Shown: positions 29,302 to 38,220, counted from the first letter of the stretch. The stretch is 64,000 nt of DNA from an uncultured beta proteobacterium (GCA_903822435.1 CAIJPE010000320.1:50419-114418); one strand, 5' to 3'. Program-made: numbers and translations. Notes: generated by a model from the sequence alone, not told the origin.

Positions 29302-29330
29302 TGGGGTCCTCCGGGAGAATCGATCGAGCT

Positions 29331-29825
29331 TCATGGCGTGCCGAGCAGGGCCTGGATCTGCTGTTCGAGCGCCTGACGGTCTTCCGTCCGAAAGCCCTTG
29401 TGCACGATCAGCACCTTGCCGTCGCGCCCGACGATGAGCGAACTGGGCATCGCCTTGACATCGAATCGGCGCGCGGTCTCGCCCTTGGGATCCAACGCGA
29501 TGGGGAACTGGGCTGGCACCTCGGTCAGGAAGCTCAAGGCATCGGCGCGGTTGGCGTCCAGGTTCACGGCCACGACCTGCAGCCCCTGTTGGCCGTACTT
29601 CGCCTGCAACTGGTTCATGAACGGAAAGGACTGTCTGCACGGTCCGCACCAGGAGGCCCAGAAGTCCAGGTACACCACCTTGCCCTTGAACTGGGCCAGG
29701 TTGACGGTGTCCTTCAGCCCGGGCAACACGAGTTCGGGTGCCGGCAAGCCGGCCTCCAGGGCCCGGGCAGGCGAGGCCACGGCGGCGGCCACCGCACAGG
29801 CCAGGGTCAGCAATCTCATTGGCAT
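29331..29825 (-). CDS. TlpA-like periplasmic thioredoxin
   Basis: A 164-residue TlpA/ResA/CcmG-type thiol-disulfide protein. It has a signal peptide (LLTLACAVAAAVASPARA) and the active site WASWCGPCRQSFPF in a thioredoxin fold with cis-Pro at MPSSLIVG. The start is taken at ATG 29825 with GGAG 9 bases upstream; ATG 29819 two codons later is equally possible. It sits between the JDVT-CTERM cytochrome gene (34 bp upstream) and the DUF4266 gene. It could reduce the CXXCH cysteines of the cytochrome domain or the Cys tail of DUF4266, receiving electrons from DsbD of the same operon. Confidence 0.85.
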   Translation of the reverse strand: MPMRLLTLACAVAAAVASPARALEAGLPAPELVLPGLKDTVNLAQFKGKVVYLDFWASWCGPCRQSFPFMNQLQAKYGQQGLQVVAVNLDANRADALSFLTEVPAQFPIALDPKGETARRFDVKAMPSSLIVGRDGKVLIVHKGFRTEDRQALEQQIQALLGTP

Positions 29826-29859
29826 CGGTCGAGCTCCAAGGGGTGGGTGTCGAATTCGG

Positions 29860-32271
29860 TCAACGGGCATGGCGGCGCCACAGCAGCACCGCAGCCAGCA
29901 CCACCAGCACAGGCAGCAGCGGGTCGTCGGCCGGTGTGCCGCTGGACAGGCTGCAGCCCCCGCCACCTGCGTTGGCGGCCCCGGCCGGGGCCGGGGTGGT
30001 ATGGGTTCCGGCCAGGCCGATGGTGGTGGTCGTGGCCCCGGGCGCATCGCTGGTGACGACGAGGCTTCCGTTCTCGCTGGTGGAGGTCGCGCTGGTCCAG
30101 CCCACGCTCAAGCCACAGCTGGCGCCGGGCGCCAGGCTGAAGGGTGCGGCGGCGCAGCCGTTGGCCGATGCAGGCGCGACCGTGAAGCCACCGCTGCCGA
30201 TGGCCAGCGCGCTGACCTGGAGCACCGCGGTGCCGCTGTTCTGCAAGACGAGTGTCTGCGCAGCCGCCACGATGCCCGTGTCCGCCGAAAAGCTCAAGGC
30301 CGAGGGCGAGACCGACAAGGCGGCGGCCGGCGCCGCCGTCGCGGTGCCAGTCAGGCTGACGCTCGGCGGGGCCGTGCCATCCGAAGCCAGTGTCAACGTC
30401 GCGCTCCGCGTGCCGGCCGCGGTCGGCGTGAAGCCCAAGACCACCGTGCAGGTGCTGCCAACCGCCAGCGAGCTGCCGGCGGCACACGTGCCGGTCCCCA
30501 GGGCGAAGTCAGAGGACGAAGCGCCCGAAACGGTGATGGCCGTCAAGTGCGCCACCGCGTTGCCGCCGTTGGACAAGCTCAGCGTTTGCGGGGTGCTGCT
30601 GTTGCCCACGGTGAGGGCTCCGAAGTCCAGCGTGGTGGTGCTCGGCGTCCAGGACAGCACGGGGGCCAGCACCACTGCCACGCCCGTACCGCTCAGGTTG
30701 AGCGTGTCCGGAGAAGTCGCCGCGTTGGTCGTGATGGTGAGGCTGCCCGACCGGGCCCCGGTCGTCGTGGGCGTGAAGCTGGTGCTGAGGTTGCAGGCAC
30801 TGCCCGCGGACAGGTTCGCCGGGCAGTTGTGGCTGAGGCTGAAGTCGCTGCCACTGGCCGAAAGGCTGCTGATGGACAGCGTCGCCGAGCCGGTGTTGGT
30901 CAGCGTGACCACACTCGCATTCGAGGCCGTGCCCACCGTCTGGTTGCCGAAGGCGATGGCCGCAGCCGACAAGCTCACAGCCGGCTGCGGCGTGGCGGTG
31001 CCGGTGCCGGAGAGCGCGAGCGAGGCGCTGCCATTGCTGGCGTTGCTGGCCAAGGTGAGGGTGGCGCTGCGGCTGCCGGTTGCAGCGGGCGTGAAGCCGA
31101 GTACCAGCGTGCAGCTGGCCCCTGCCGCCACCGGTGAGGCGGTGCTGCAGGTTCCGCCGCGCGTGAAATCGCCGGCGCCCGTGCCGCTGAGGGCCAGCCC
31201 CGTGAAGTTCAGCGCAGCCGTGCCGCTGTTGGTCACGGTGACCAACTGGGTGGCCCCGGCCGTGCCGACCGCCTGCGACCCGAAGCTCAGGCTCGTGGCG
31301 TTGATCGACAAGGTCGGCACCGGCACTGCGTTCCCGGTGCCGCTGAGCGCGACGGTCGTCGGTGAGTTCGCCGCGTTGTGGATCACGCTCAGGACGGCAT
31401 TGCGCAGGCCTGCTGCGGCTGGCGTGAAAGTCACGACCATCGTGCACGAACTGCTGGGAGCCACACTGCTGCCCGCCGCACACGTGCCGCCCGCGGCCAG
31501 CGCGAACTCACCGGGGTTGGCGCCCGAAAGGCCGAGGCTGCTCACCACCAGCGCGGCGGTGCCCGTATTGCTCAGCGTCAGGGTCTGGCTGGCACTGGTG
31601 CTGCCGACCGTGGTGGCGGCCAGCGTCAAGGCGCTGCTGGAGATCGAGGCAGCCGGACTGGATGAAGACGTGGCGGTACCGCTGAGCGGGATCGCGATAG
31701 GCGTCAGGGTGTTGCTGTGGGTCAGGATCAAGGTGCCCGTGCGCGTCCCCGCCGCCGTGGGCGTGAATACGACCAGCACGGTGCAACTCGACCCGATGGC
31801 CACCGTGGTGCCGCAGGTGCCGCCGCTGCGGGCGAAGTCGCCGGTCGTGGAAACCGACAGATTGCTGATCGAATACCCCGACACCAGGCTGGCCGAAACC
31901 GTCACCGACTGCGTGGCCGAGGTGCTGCCCACCGGCGTGCTGGCATAGCTCAGGGTGCTCGGCGTGTTGCCTAGGTAGGCCGCGACATCGGCCAACTGGC
32001 TGCCGCCGGAAGGAAAGGCGGAGCGCAGCGAAGTCATCTGCCCGACGATGCTGATGCTGATGTCCAGCGCCGCCCGTGAGTTGCGCCCGTAATAGATCTT
32101 GTTGGCGTTGAAGGTGAGCGGGGTGCTCCCATGGCAGCCCGAGCAATTGAGGGCGTAGAGGCTGGCCCCGTTGGCGGGGTTGTCGGCCATCGCGCACAAG
32201 GGGACCAGCGCCCACACCCAGACCGTCAGACATCGAAGCTGCCGCAGCAGTGCAGGGCTCAGAACATCCAT
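29860..32271 (-). CDS. Exported cytochrome c / choice-of-anchor-D repeat protein with JDVT-CTERM-like tail
   Basis: An 803-residue surface protein. After a signal peptide (VWVWALVPLCAMA) comes a short c-type cytochrome domain with the haem motif CSGCH at residues 43-47 and a possible distal Met near residue 79. About six immunoglobulin-like repeats of roughly 100 residues follow, each with LxFGxxxVGxxSxxQxxTLxNTG and a Cys pair, matching choice-of-anchor-D (ASH-type) domains. The C-terminus is GGGGCSL, then DDPLLP, a hydrophobic span (VLVVLAAVLLW) and RRHAR. This tripartite Cys-containing tail corresponds to JDVT-CTERM as I remember it. Its start overlaps the end of the MrtJ-like protease gene by 13 bp. 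Confidence 0.82.
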   Translation of the reverse strand: MDVLSPALLRQLRCLTVWVWALVPLCAMADNPANGASLYALNCSGCHGSTPLTFNANKIYYGRNSRAALDISISIVGQMTSLRSAFPSGGSQLADVAAYLGNTPSTLSYASTPVGSTSATQSVTVSASLVSGYSISNLSVSTTGDFARSGGTCGTTVAIGSSCTVLVVFTPTAAGTRTGTLILTHSNTLTPIAIPLSGTATSSSSPAASISSSALTLAATTVGSTSASQTLTLSNTGTAALVVSSLGLSGANPGEFALAAGGTCAAGSSVAPSSSCTMVVTFTPAAAGLRNAVLSVIHNAANSPTTVALSGTGNAVPVPTLSINATSLSFGSQAVGTAGATQLVTVTNSGTAALNFTGLALSGTGAGDFTRGGTCSTASPVAAGASCTLVLGFTPAATGSRSATLTLASNASNGSASLALSGTGTATPQPAVSLSAAAIAFGNQTVGTASNASVVTLTNTGSATLSISSLSASGSDFSLSHNCPANLSAGSACNLSTSFTPTTTGARSGSLTITTNAATSPDTLNLSGTGVAVVLAPVLSWTPSTTTLDFGALTVGNSSTPQTLSLSNGGNAVAHLTAITVSGASSSDFALGTGTCAAGSSLAVGSTCTVVLGFTPTAAGTRSATLTLASDGTAPPSVSLTGTATAAPAAALSVSPSALSFSADTGIVAAAQTLVLQNSGTAVLQVSALAIGSGGFTVAPASANGCAAAPFSLAPGASCGLSVGWTSATSTSENGSLVVTSDAPGATTTTIGLAGTHTTPAPAGAANAGGGGCSLSSGTPADDPLLPVLVVLAAVLLWRRHAR

Positions 32272-32714
32272 GGGTGCGACAGTTCGAAGGAAGCCACAAA
32301 GGGTTGGACCAGCAACCAGATTCCATTGAATCCGGCGTGCAGCAGCACGCAATGCGTCAGGCGCCGGTGGCTCTGATAGATGCCCCCCAGCAACAAGGCA
32401 GGCAGGAAAGTCAGAGCGCTCCAGGCGCCGGGGTGGCGTGCGACGTGGGCAAGGCTGAATGCCACAGCCGTGGCCGTGATGGCGAGGACCGCCTGCCACG
32501 CTGGCGTCAGCCGACGCGTGCGGGGATGGGCCGCCAGCTGCGCCATCAGCCAGGACTGCAGGCCGACGCGGAAGATCACTTCCTCAACGAATGGAGCCCC
32601 GATCAACGGCCAAGCCCGGATCGGCATCCACAAAGCCAACCCGAACAGCACCGGGGGCCCTAGCGCGATCCAGGAAAGCGCAGGCCCTGAGCCTGGCAAG
32701 ATTCGGGTGGACAA
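32259..32714 (-). CDS. mrtJ: CPBP-family intramembrane glutamic protease, MrtJ-like (JDVT-CTERM sorting)
   Basis: A 151-residue membrane protein of the CPBP/Abi family. The glutamic-protease motifs are present: EE with R at residues 44-49 (FVEEVIFR), FSLAH with His90, and HAGFN with His126 and Asn130. There are about five hydrophobic segments, including WIALGPPVLFGLALWM and WSALTFLPALLLGGIY. The start is TTG 32714; a TAA four codons upstream in frame excludes an earlier start except CTG. CPBP proteases of the MrtJ type are known partners of JDVT-CTERM proteins, and here the next gene encodes one and overlaps by 13 bp. A substrate-dedicated processing enzyme is therefore likely. Its short length compared with many CPBP proteins is notable. 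Confidence 0.75.
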   Translation of the reverse strand: MSTRILPGSGPALSWIALGPPVLFGLALWMPIRAWPLIGAPFVEEVIFRVGLQSWLMAQLAAHPRTRRLTPAWQAVLAITATAVAFSLAHVARHPGAWSALTFLPALLLGGIYQSHRRLTHCVLLHAGFNGIWLLVQPFVASFELSHPWMF

Positions 32715-32727
32715 GGTCAGCCCTTAG

Positions 32728-32744
32728 ATGTGCAAATTGCACAT
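32728..32744. promoter_or_regulatory. 17-bp perfect palindrome upstream of mrtJ operon
   Basis: ATGTGCAAATTGCACAT is a perfect 8-bp inverted repeat around a single A. It lies 13 bp upstream of the TTG start of mrtJ and 60 bp after the stop of the Ser/Thr kinase gene. Its position at the head of a seven-gene run fits an operator for a dimeric regulator. The regulator is unknown. Confidence 0.55.
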
Positions 32745-32803
32745 TCAATGTAACCCAGGGCTGCCCGTCCTACTGTGAAGAAGCGTAGAGGTTTGTGGCG
32801 AAC

Positions 32804-34237
32804 TCAGTGGCAGTGCAGGGCGCGGAGCCGATCGGCCAGCTCCGGGCTTGCATCGCCCAGAGTCGTGCGCTGCCGAAGGCGCAGGCACTCGGCGTCGTTG
32901 TCGGCACCGGGGAGCGTCGCGGCCTGGGACGCTGGCGCTTCTGAAAGGGCTGATCCCACCGCGGCGGGCCCTTGCAGCATCGCTTTGGGCCGCCAGGCCG
33001 CAAGGCCCCACAGCGCCACCAGCACCAGCAGCGCCGGACCCAGGCCCACCCACACGCGGGGCCAACTGCGGCGTGCGCCCACGGCGGGCGTGGGCAGCGG
33101 CGTGGCCGTCAGGCCATCGGCGGTGTGGGAAACGCGGGCCAGCACCACCGTGGCATCGGCCTCGGACGCAGCCGAGGGCGGCGGCGCCCGAGGCTTCGTG
33201 CCCACACCCGCCGGCCTGCGGGACTGCGTCGAATGCGACTGGATCACCGTCGCGTCGGGGTCGGCTGCCACCACCGGCAGCGGCTGCGCCTCCAGCGGCC
33301 CGTGCTCCAGGCCCAGGGCGGCGCGGAAATGCGCAATCGTCGGCGTGCGGTCCTCGGGCCGCACCGCCAGGGCCGCATCCACGGCCTGCAGAAGGCGCGG
33401 GGAATACAGGCCCGCCGACACCACCGAGGCGGGCCTGAAGTCATCGCGCACGATGCGGCTGATGCTGGACGGCGGAGTGGCCCCCGTGATGGCCCAGTAC
33501 AGCGTGGCCGCCAGCGCGTAGACATCAGTCCACGGGCCCTGGGTCATGCCGGGAATCTCGGCGTATTGTTCGACGGGCGCATAGCCGGGCTTGAGGATCA
33601 CCGTCAGCGCCTGCGTGTGGTCGGTGATGACGCGCCGCGCCGCGCCGAAGTCCAGCAGCAGGGGCTTGCCGCTGTCGGCCAGCAGGATGATGTTGTCGGG
33701 AGCGATGTCGCGGTGGAACCACTGCTCGGCGTGGATCACGGCCAGCGCGGTGGTCAGCGGCTCCAGCAATTCCATCAGCCAGGCTTCGTCGGGCTTGTGG
33801 CCGAGTTCGCGCAGCACCTCCTTGACGGTCCGGCCCTCGTAGAAGGGCATGACCATGTAGGCTGTGCCGTTGGCCTCCCAGAAGCGGTACACCTTCACCA
33901 GTGCCGGGTGGTCGAATCGGGCCAGCGCCTTGGCCTCGTTGATGAAGCTGCGCAGGCCGAGCTCGAAGGTGTCGGCCAGCCCGCCCGAGCGCGGCACCAC
34001 GCGCTCGGCTTCCACCCGCTTGGCCAGCGAGGCCGGCAGGTATTCCTTGATCGCCACGCGGCGGTCCAGCGAGTGGTCCCAGGCCAGGTAGACGATGCTG
34101 AAGCCGCCCACGCCGACGTGGCCCGTCAGCTCGAATTCACCCAGGCGCGTGCCCAGGGCCAACCCGTCGGCGGGCACATCGCCGCGCAGGCCCGGGTTGC
34201 CGGTGCCGTGTTCAGGCGGCGCGGTTGGCAAGGGCAT
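32804..34237 (-). CDS. Ser/Thr protein kinase, membrane-anchored
   Basis: A 477-residue Hanks-type kinase. The glycine loop is GHVGVGGFSIVYLA, the lysine motif VAIKEYLP, the catalytic loop WFHRDIAPDN and the metal loop LLDFGAARR. A juxtamembrane linker follows, then one hydrophobic span (VWVGLGPALLVLVALWGLAAW) and a short extracytoplasmic tail with a C-terminal Cys pair region (CLRLRQRTTL ... LRALHCH). In the tail the sequence DNDAECLRLR suggests a small domain like those of SH3-lacking bacterial kinases. The ATG at 34237 overlaps the end of sbcB by 26 bp, so it is translationally linked to it. No phosphatase is adjacent. The target is unknown. Confidence 0.9.
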   Translation of the reverse strand: MPLPTAPPEHGTGNPGLRGDVPADGLALGTRLGEFELTGHVGVGGFSIVYLAWDHSLDRRVAIKEYLPASLAKRVEAERVVPRSGGLADTFELGLRSFINEAKALARFDHPALVKVYRFWEANGTAYMVMPFYEGRTVKEVLRELGHKPDEAWLMELLEPLTTALAVIHAEQWFHRDIAPDNIILLADSGKPLLLDFGAARRVITDHTQALTVILKPGYAPVEQYAEIPGMTQGPWTDVYALAATLYWAITGATPPSSISRIVRDDFRPASVVSAGLYSPRLLQAVDAALAVRPEDRTPTIAHFRAALGLEHGPLEAQPLPVVAADPDATVIQSHSTQSRRPAGVGTKPRAPPPSAASEADATVVLARVSHTADGLTATPLPTPAVGARRSWPRVWVGLGPALLVLVALWGLAAWRPKAMLQGPAAVGSALSEAPASQAATLPGADNDAECLRLRQRTTLGDASPELADRLRALHCH

Positions 34238-35651
34238 CGGCGTACTCGTACAGGGCGTCCAGCAAACCCTGGGCGCGCAGGTCCTCGGCCTCGGTGGCGC
34301 GGTCGGCGAGTTCTTCGACCTTCGACAGGAACGGCTCCAACACACCGGGGCCGCCAGCCCCGCCCATCAGCCGCTCGGCGCAGTGCTGGTGCCAGCGCAC
34401 CCGCTCGGCCTCGGTCAGGGTGTCTTCGAAATTGCGCGCCCGGTAGCGGAAGAGCAGCTCTTCCAGCCGAGCGTCGTTGAAGGCGGGCCGCTTGGCGGCC
34501 AGCTGCGTCGGCGGCAGGGTCCGCAGGCGCTGCAAGGTGCGCCGGTCCTCGTTGTCGACGAAGCCGCCATAGAGGTCTTCATCCACATCGGGTGTGGCGG
34601 CCTGCGGACGGCCGAAGACAGCCGGCCACAGCGCATCCAGCCCGCGGCCCAGCGCCGCGGCATGTCCGGCATGGGCCATCGCCGCTTCCAGATCCAGGCC
34701 GAAGCGCTGCGGCGCGTCGCCCAGCGTGCGCAGGTTGCCGATCACGATGGGCGACTTGTTGACGTGGATGGTCTTGATCGGCAGGCGCTGCTCGCCCTCG
34801 GGCAGGTCTTCCTGGCGCGTGTAGAGGCGGCGGCGGATGGCCTCGGCGTCCAGCGCGAGCAGCTCGCGCGGGTCATGGGCCAGGTCCCACACGATGACCT
34901 CGTTCTTGTTGCTCGGATGCGGCGCCAGCGGCCACACCACCGCCAGGCACCCGCGCTCGGCCGGGTACATGCCCGAGAGGTGCACGAAGGGCCGGCCCAC
35001 GCCCATCTCGGCGCGCACCGCGTCCTTGTGGCGCAGCTTCAGGCAGAAGTCCCACAGCCGGGGCTGCGCCTGCTTGATCAGGCGGGCCAGGGCCACGGTG
35101 GCGCGCACGTCCGACAGCGCATCGTGCGCCGCTTCGTGCGCCAGGCCGTTGGCGGCGGTGAGGTGCTCCAGCTTGAAGGAAGGCCGGCCGTCCTCGCGCT
35201 GGGGCCACACGATGCCCTCGGGCCGCAGAGACCACGTGCAGCGCACCACATCCAGCAGGTCCCAGCGGCTGCAGCCGTTCTGCCACTCGCGGGCGTAGGG
35301 GTCGATCAGATTGCGCCAGAACAGGAAGCGCGTCACCTCGTCGTCGAAGCGGATGCTGTTGTAGCCCACGCCGATGGTGCCGTCGCGGGCCAGTTCGCGT
35401 TCGATGGCAGCGGCAAAGGCGTGCTCCGGAACGCCTTGCGCCAGCGCCTGCTGCGGCAGGATGCCGGTGAGCAGCACGCTCTCGGGGTCGGGCAAGGTGT
35501 CGGGGGCCGGCTGGCAGTGCAGCATGAGCGGCTCGCCGATCTCGTTGAGCCCGGCATCGGTGCGCACCCCGGCAAACTGGGCTGGCCGGTCGCGCCGCGG
35601 CACGCGACCGAAGGTCTCGTAGTCGTGCCAGTAGAAGGTGGGCTCAGCCAT
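34212..35651 (-). CDS. sbcB: Exodeoxyribonuclease I (SbcB)
   Basis: Exonuclease I degrades single-stranded DNA 3' to 5' and acts in mismatch repair and recombination. The 479-residue protein has the DEDD active-site residues: FYWHDYETFG at the N-terminus, GYNSIRFDDEVTRFLFWRN, and HDALSDVRATVALARL, followed by the SH3-like and C-terminal helical parts. Its length is normal. Its 3' end overlaps the kinase gene that follows. Confidence 0.95.
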   Translation of the reverse strand: MAEPTFYWHDYETFGRVPRRDRPAQFAGVRTDAGLNEIGEPLMLHCQPAPDTLPDPESVLLTGILPQQALAQGVPEHAFAAAIERELARDGTIGVGYNSIRFDDEVTRFLFWRNLIDPYAREWQNGCSRWDLLDVVRCTWSLRPEGIVWPQREDGRPSFKLEHLTAANGLAHEAAHDALSDVRATVALARLIKQAQPRLWDFCLKLRHKDAVRAEMGVGRPFVHLSGMYPAERGCLAVVWPLAPHPSNKNEVIVWDLAHDPRELLALDAEAIRRRLYTRQEDLPEGEQRLPIKTIHVNKSPIVIGNLRTLGDAPQRFGLDLEAAMAHAGHAAALGRGLDALWPAVFGRPQAATPDVDEDLYGGFVDNEDRRTLQRLRTLPPTQLAAKRPAFNDARLEELLFRYRARNFEDTLTEAERVRWHQHCAERLMGGAGGPGVLEPFLSKVEELADRATEAEDLRAQGLLDALYEYADALANRAA

Positions 35652-35723
35652 GGGCTGGCACGATAGCGCAAGACCTGCACGCCGGGCCGCCCCGGCACGC
35701 GCAGGCGCCGACCCGTTTGCGCA

Positions 35724-36389
35724 CTACTTCTTGCGTGCCGGCTTGGCCTGCAGGGCCTCGGACATGCCGATCAGCACGCCGCTGACCATGGCGGTGTAGC
35801 TCTCGGCCAGGGCCTGCGCGGCGCGCATGCTGGCCGCACGGGTGCTGCGCACCGCCGTCTGCATCTGCTCGGCCAACTGCTCGGCCGTGGCGCTGGCCTT
35901 GGCACCCGAGGCCGTTCCGCCGGCCTGCATCTTCTCGAGCACCTGCTCCCAGGCGCCGGCCATCGGGGCCGCAGCGCCCGAGGCGGTCTTCTTGATGGCC
36001 GCCAACATGGTGTCTTCCATCTTGTCCAGGTCTTCCAGGGCCTTGGTCAGGTGCTTGTCACGCATGTCCGCGCCCTGGGCCATCAGCGTGGACAGGGCCA
36101 TGCGGTTGGCTTCGACGGCCTTCAGCAGCGCGTCGTCCATGCCCGAAACGGCCTTGTCGATCAGGGTCTCGGGGTCGATGCCGGCCGTCAGGTTCCGGGC
36201 CGCTCCAGCACTGGCCGCCTCGGAGACCGCCTTCAACGAGCTGCGGATGTTCTTCAGCGTGAGCTCGCGGCCTTGCAACGCGGCCATGGTGGCCTCGCTG
36301 GTGGCCTTGCGCAGCTGGGCGCCTTGCTGCGCCGTGGCGCTCTGGAACATGGCGATCAGGGCATCGGCATCGAAGATGGGCTTGGACAT
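35724..36389 (-). CDS. Phasin-like / DUF6781 family protein
   Basis: A 221-residue, helix-rich, alanine-rich protein without signal peptide or membrane span. Its start is [16 protein letters not shown] at ATG 36389. Long amphipathic helices ([47 protein letters not shown]) and a Lys-rich C-terminus ([10 protein letters not shown]) resemble phasins and the DUF6781 proteins of Burkholderiales, as far as I recall. It lies 91 bp downstream of a universal stress protein gene on the same strand, so co-expression is plausible. A polyhydroxyalkanoate role is possible because bktB is 2.3 kb away, but this is inference. Confidence 0.62.
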   Translation of the reverse strand: MSKPIFDADALIAMFQSATAQQGAQLRKATSEATMAALQGRELTLKNIRSSLKAVSEAASAGAARNLTAGIDPETLIDKAVSGMDDALLKAVEANRMALSTLMAQGADMRDKHLTKALEDLDKMEDTMLAAIKKTASGAAAPMAGAWEQVLEKMQAGGTASGAKASATAEQLAEQMQTAVRSTRAASMRAAQALAESYTAMVSGVLIGMSEALQAKPARKK

Positions 36390-36480
36390 GCAGTCTCCTT
36401 GTTGTGATGCCGGCATCCTCGCACCGGCGCACGCCGACGGCAAGTGCGCCAGCGCACATGGGCCCTGCCCGCGGGCCCCT

Positions 36481-36924
36481 TCAGTGCAGCACGAGCAGAG
36501 GCAGCTTGCTGCGCGAGATCAGGTTCTTGGTGTGCGAACCGAAGAGCAGCTCGCCCAGGGCACCCCGCCCGTGGGTGGCCATCACGACCAGGTCGCAGCC
36601 GTATTCGCCCGCGGCCTCGACGATGGCGCCATCGATCGACTCGGTGCGCTTGAAATGGCCCTCGAAGGGCACGCCCGCCTCGGCCGCACGGGCTGCGAAC
36701 TTCGCCAGGGCGTCCTGGGCATGGGCCTCCGTCAGGGCGCGATGCTGCTGGGTGTCTCGGGTGTATGCGGTCAACGCGGTGCCTTCGTTGGGCAGCGGCG
36801 CCTGGGGCTCGACCACGAAGCCGGTGATGCGTGCACCGAGCTGCCGGGCCAGGCCGACGCTGGAAGCTTCGGCGCGGTCGGACAGTTCGCTGCCATCGAT
36901 CGGGACCAGGAAGTGCTTGTACAT
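36481..36924 (-). CDS. Universal stress protein (UspA family)
   Basis: A 147-residue single-domain Usp. It begins [30 protein letters not shown] with the ATP-binding DGS motif, and ends with the glycine-rich nucleotide motif [29 protein letters not shown], close to G-2X-G-9X-G-S/T. It lies upstream of the phasin-like gene. An FNR/Anr-like box, TTGAC-N4-GTCAA, is centred 79 bp upstream of its start, and usp genes are known targets of Anr in low oxygen. Confidence 0.93.
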   Translation of the reverse strand: MYKHFLVPIDGSELSDRAEASSVGLARQLGARITGFVVEPQAPLPNEGTALTAYTRDTQQHRALTEAHAQDALAKFAARAAEAGVPFEGHFKRTESIDGAIVEAAGEYGCDLVVMATHGRGALGELLFGSHTKNLISRSKLPLLVLH

Positions 36925-36996
36925 GTGCCGAACTCCTTGACTGTCGCATGCCGCTTATCGATGGGTTCATCGTGCCCTGCCGCTGCGCTCGGGCAC

Positions 36997-37010
36997 TTGA
37001 CCTCCGTCAA
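36997..37010. promoter_or_regulatory. FNR/Anr-like box upstream of usp
   Basis: TTGACCTCCGTCAA has the TTGAC-N4-GTCAA form of an FNR/Anr-family site (consensus TTGAT-N4-ATCAA). It lies in the divergent gap between the usp start (36924) and the serC start (37075). Activation of usp is more likely than of serC. Confidence 0.5.
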
Positions 37011-37074
37011 GCGCAGGTCGATGAGCGCGCCAGGCGCGGATAATCCGGGCTCCCGCTACCCTGCCCCATCACCG

Positions 37075-38157
37075 ATGACCCGCGTCTACAACTTCAGCGC
37101 CGGCCCCGCCGCCCTGCCAGAGTCCGTGCTGAAGACGGCTGCCGCCGAGATGCTCGACTGGCATGGCAGTGGCATGTCGGTGATGGAGATGAGCCACCGA
37201 GGCCCACAGTTCATGGCCATCGCCGCGCAGGCCCAGTCGTTGCTGCGCGAACTGATGGACATCCCGGCGAACTACAAGGTCCTGTTCATGCAGGGCGGCG
37301 CCATCGCCGAGAACGCCATCGTGCCGATGAACCTGCTGCGCGGCCACGCCAGCGCCGACTACATCGACACTGGCGAATGGAGCCGCCGCTCCATCGAGGA
37401 AGCCCGCCGCTACGCCCGCGTCAACGTGGCCGCATCGGCCGAAGACACCGGCTACACCACCATCCCCGGGCGGTCGACCTGGCGGCTCGACCCGCAGGCC
37501 GCCTACGTGCACATCTGCAGCAACGAGACCATCGGCGGGGTGGAGTACGCCGAGCCGCCCGACGTGGGCAGCGTGCCGCTGGTGGCCGACATGTCCAGCA
37601 GCATCCTGTCGCGGCCCGTGGATGTCACGCGGTACGGCGCCATCTACGGCGGCGCGCAGAAGAACATCGGCCCCGCGGGCCTGACGATCGTGATCGTGCG
37701 CGAAGACCTGATCGGGCAGGCCCTGGCGGCCACGCCCTCGGCCTTCGACTATGCCGTGGTAGCCAGCCACGACAGCATGTTCAACACGCCGCCCACCTAC
37801 GCGATCTACATCGCCGGGCTGGTCTTCGAGTGGATAAAGTCCACCGGCGGGCTCGCGGCGATGGAAGCCCGCAACCGCCACAAGGCCGCCCTGCTGTACG
37901 ACTACCTGGACTCGACCGATTTCTACCGCAGCCCCGTGGCGCGCGATTGCCGCAGCCTGATGAACGTGCCCTTCAAGCTGCACGACCCGGCACTGGACGG
38001 CGCCTTCCTGAAGGGCGCCGAAGCCCGTGGCATGGTGCAACTCAAGGGCCACCGCCTGGTGGGCGGCATGCGCGCTTCCATCTACAACGCCATGCCGCTG
38101 GAAGGCGTGCTGGCGTTGGTCAGCTACATGCGCGAATTCGAGGCCGCGAAGGGCTGA
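37075..38157 (+). CDS. serC: Phosphoserine aminotransferase
   Basis: SerC forms 3-phosphoserine from phosphohydroxypyruvate and glutamate (PLP-dependent), and also serves vitamin B6 synthesis. The 360-residue protein starts [19 protein letters not shown] and has the PLP-lysine motif [35 protein letters not shown], and the C-terminal [17 protein letters not shown]. Length and motifs are normal. It stands alone on the plus strand after a divergent usp gene. Codons are like the neighbours. Confidence 0.97.
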   Translation: MTRVYNFSAGPAALPESVLKTAAAEMLDWHGSGMSVMEMSHRGPQFMAIAAQAQSLLRELMDIPANYKVLFMQGGAIAENAIVPMNLLRGHASADYIDTGEWSRRSIEEARRYARVNVAASAEDTGYTTIPGRSTWRLDPQAAYVHICSNETIGGVEYAEPPDVGSVPLVADMSSSILSRPVDVTRYGAIYGGAQKNIGPAGLTIVIVREDLIGQALAATPSAFDYAVVASHDSMFNTPPTYAIYIAGLVFEWIKSTGGLAAMEARNRHKAALLYDYLDSTDFYRSPVARDCRSLMNVPFKLHDPALDGAFLKGAEARGMVQLKGHRLVGGMRASIYNAMPLEGVLALVSYMREFEAAKG

Positions 38158-38220
38158 GGCACCGCGGGCCGCCGGGCCTGCCGTCGACGGGCCCTGGCGA
38201 TCCGGTGGACACTCCGGCCC

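Noticed and set aside
29738..31948. Plus-strand open frame of 736 codons opposite the anchor-D gene
   Set aside because: It is antisense to the repetitive minus-strand gene; its product is low-complexity and has no recognisable domain.
34095..35666. Plus-strand frame of 523 codons opposite sbcB
   Set aside because: Antisense to a clear SbcB with all catalytic motifs.
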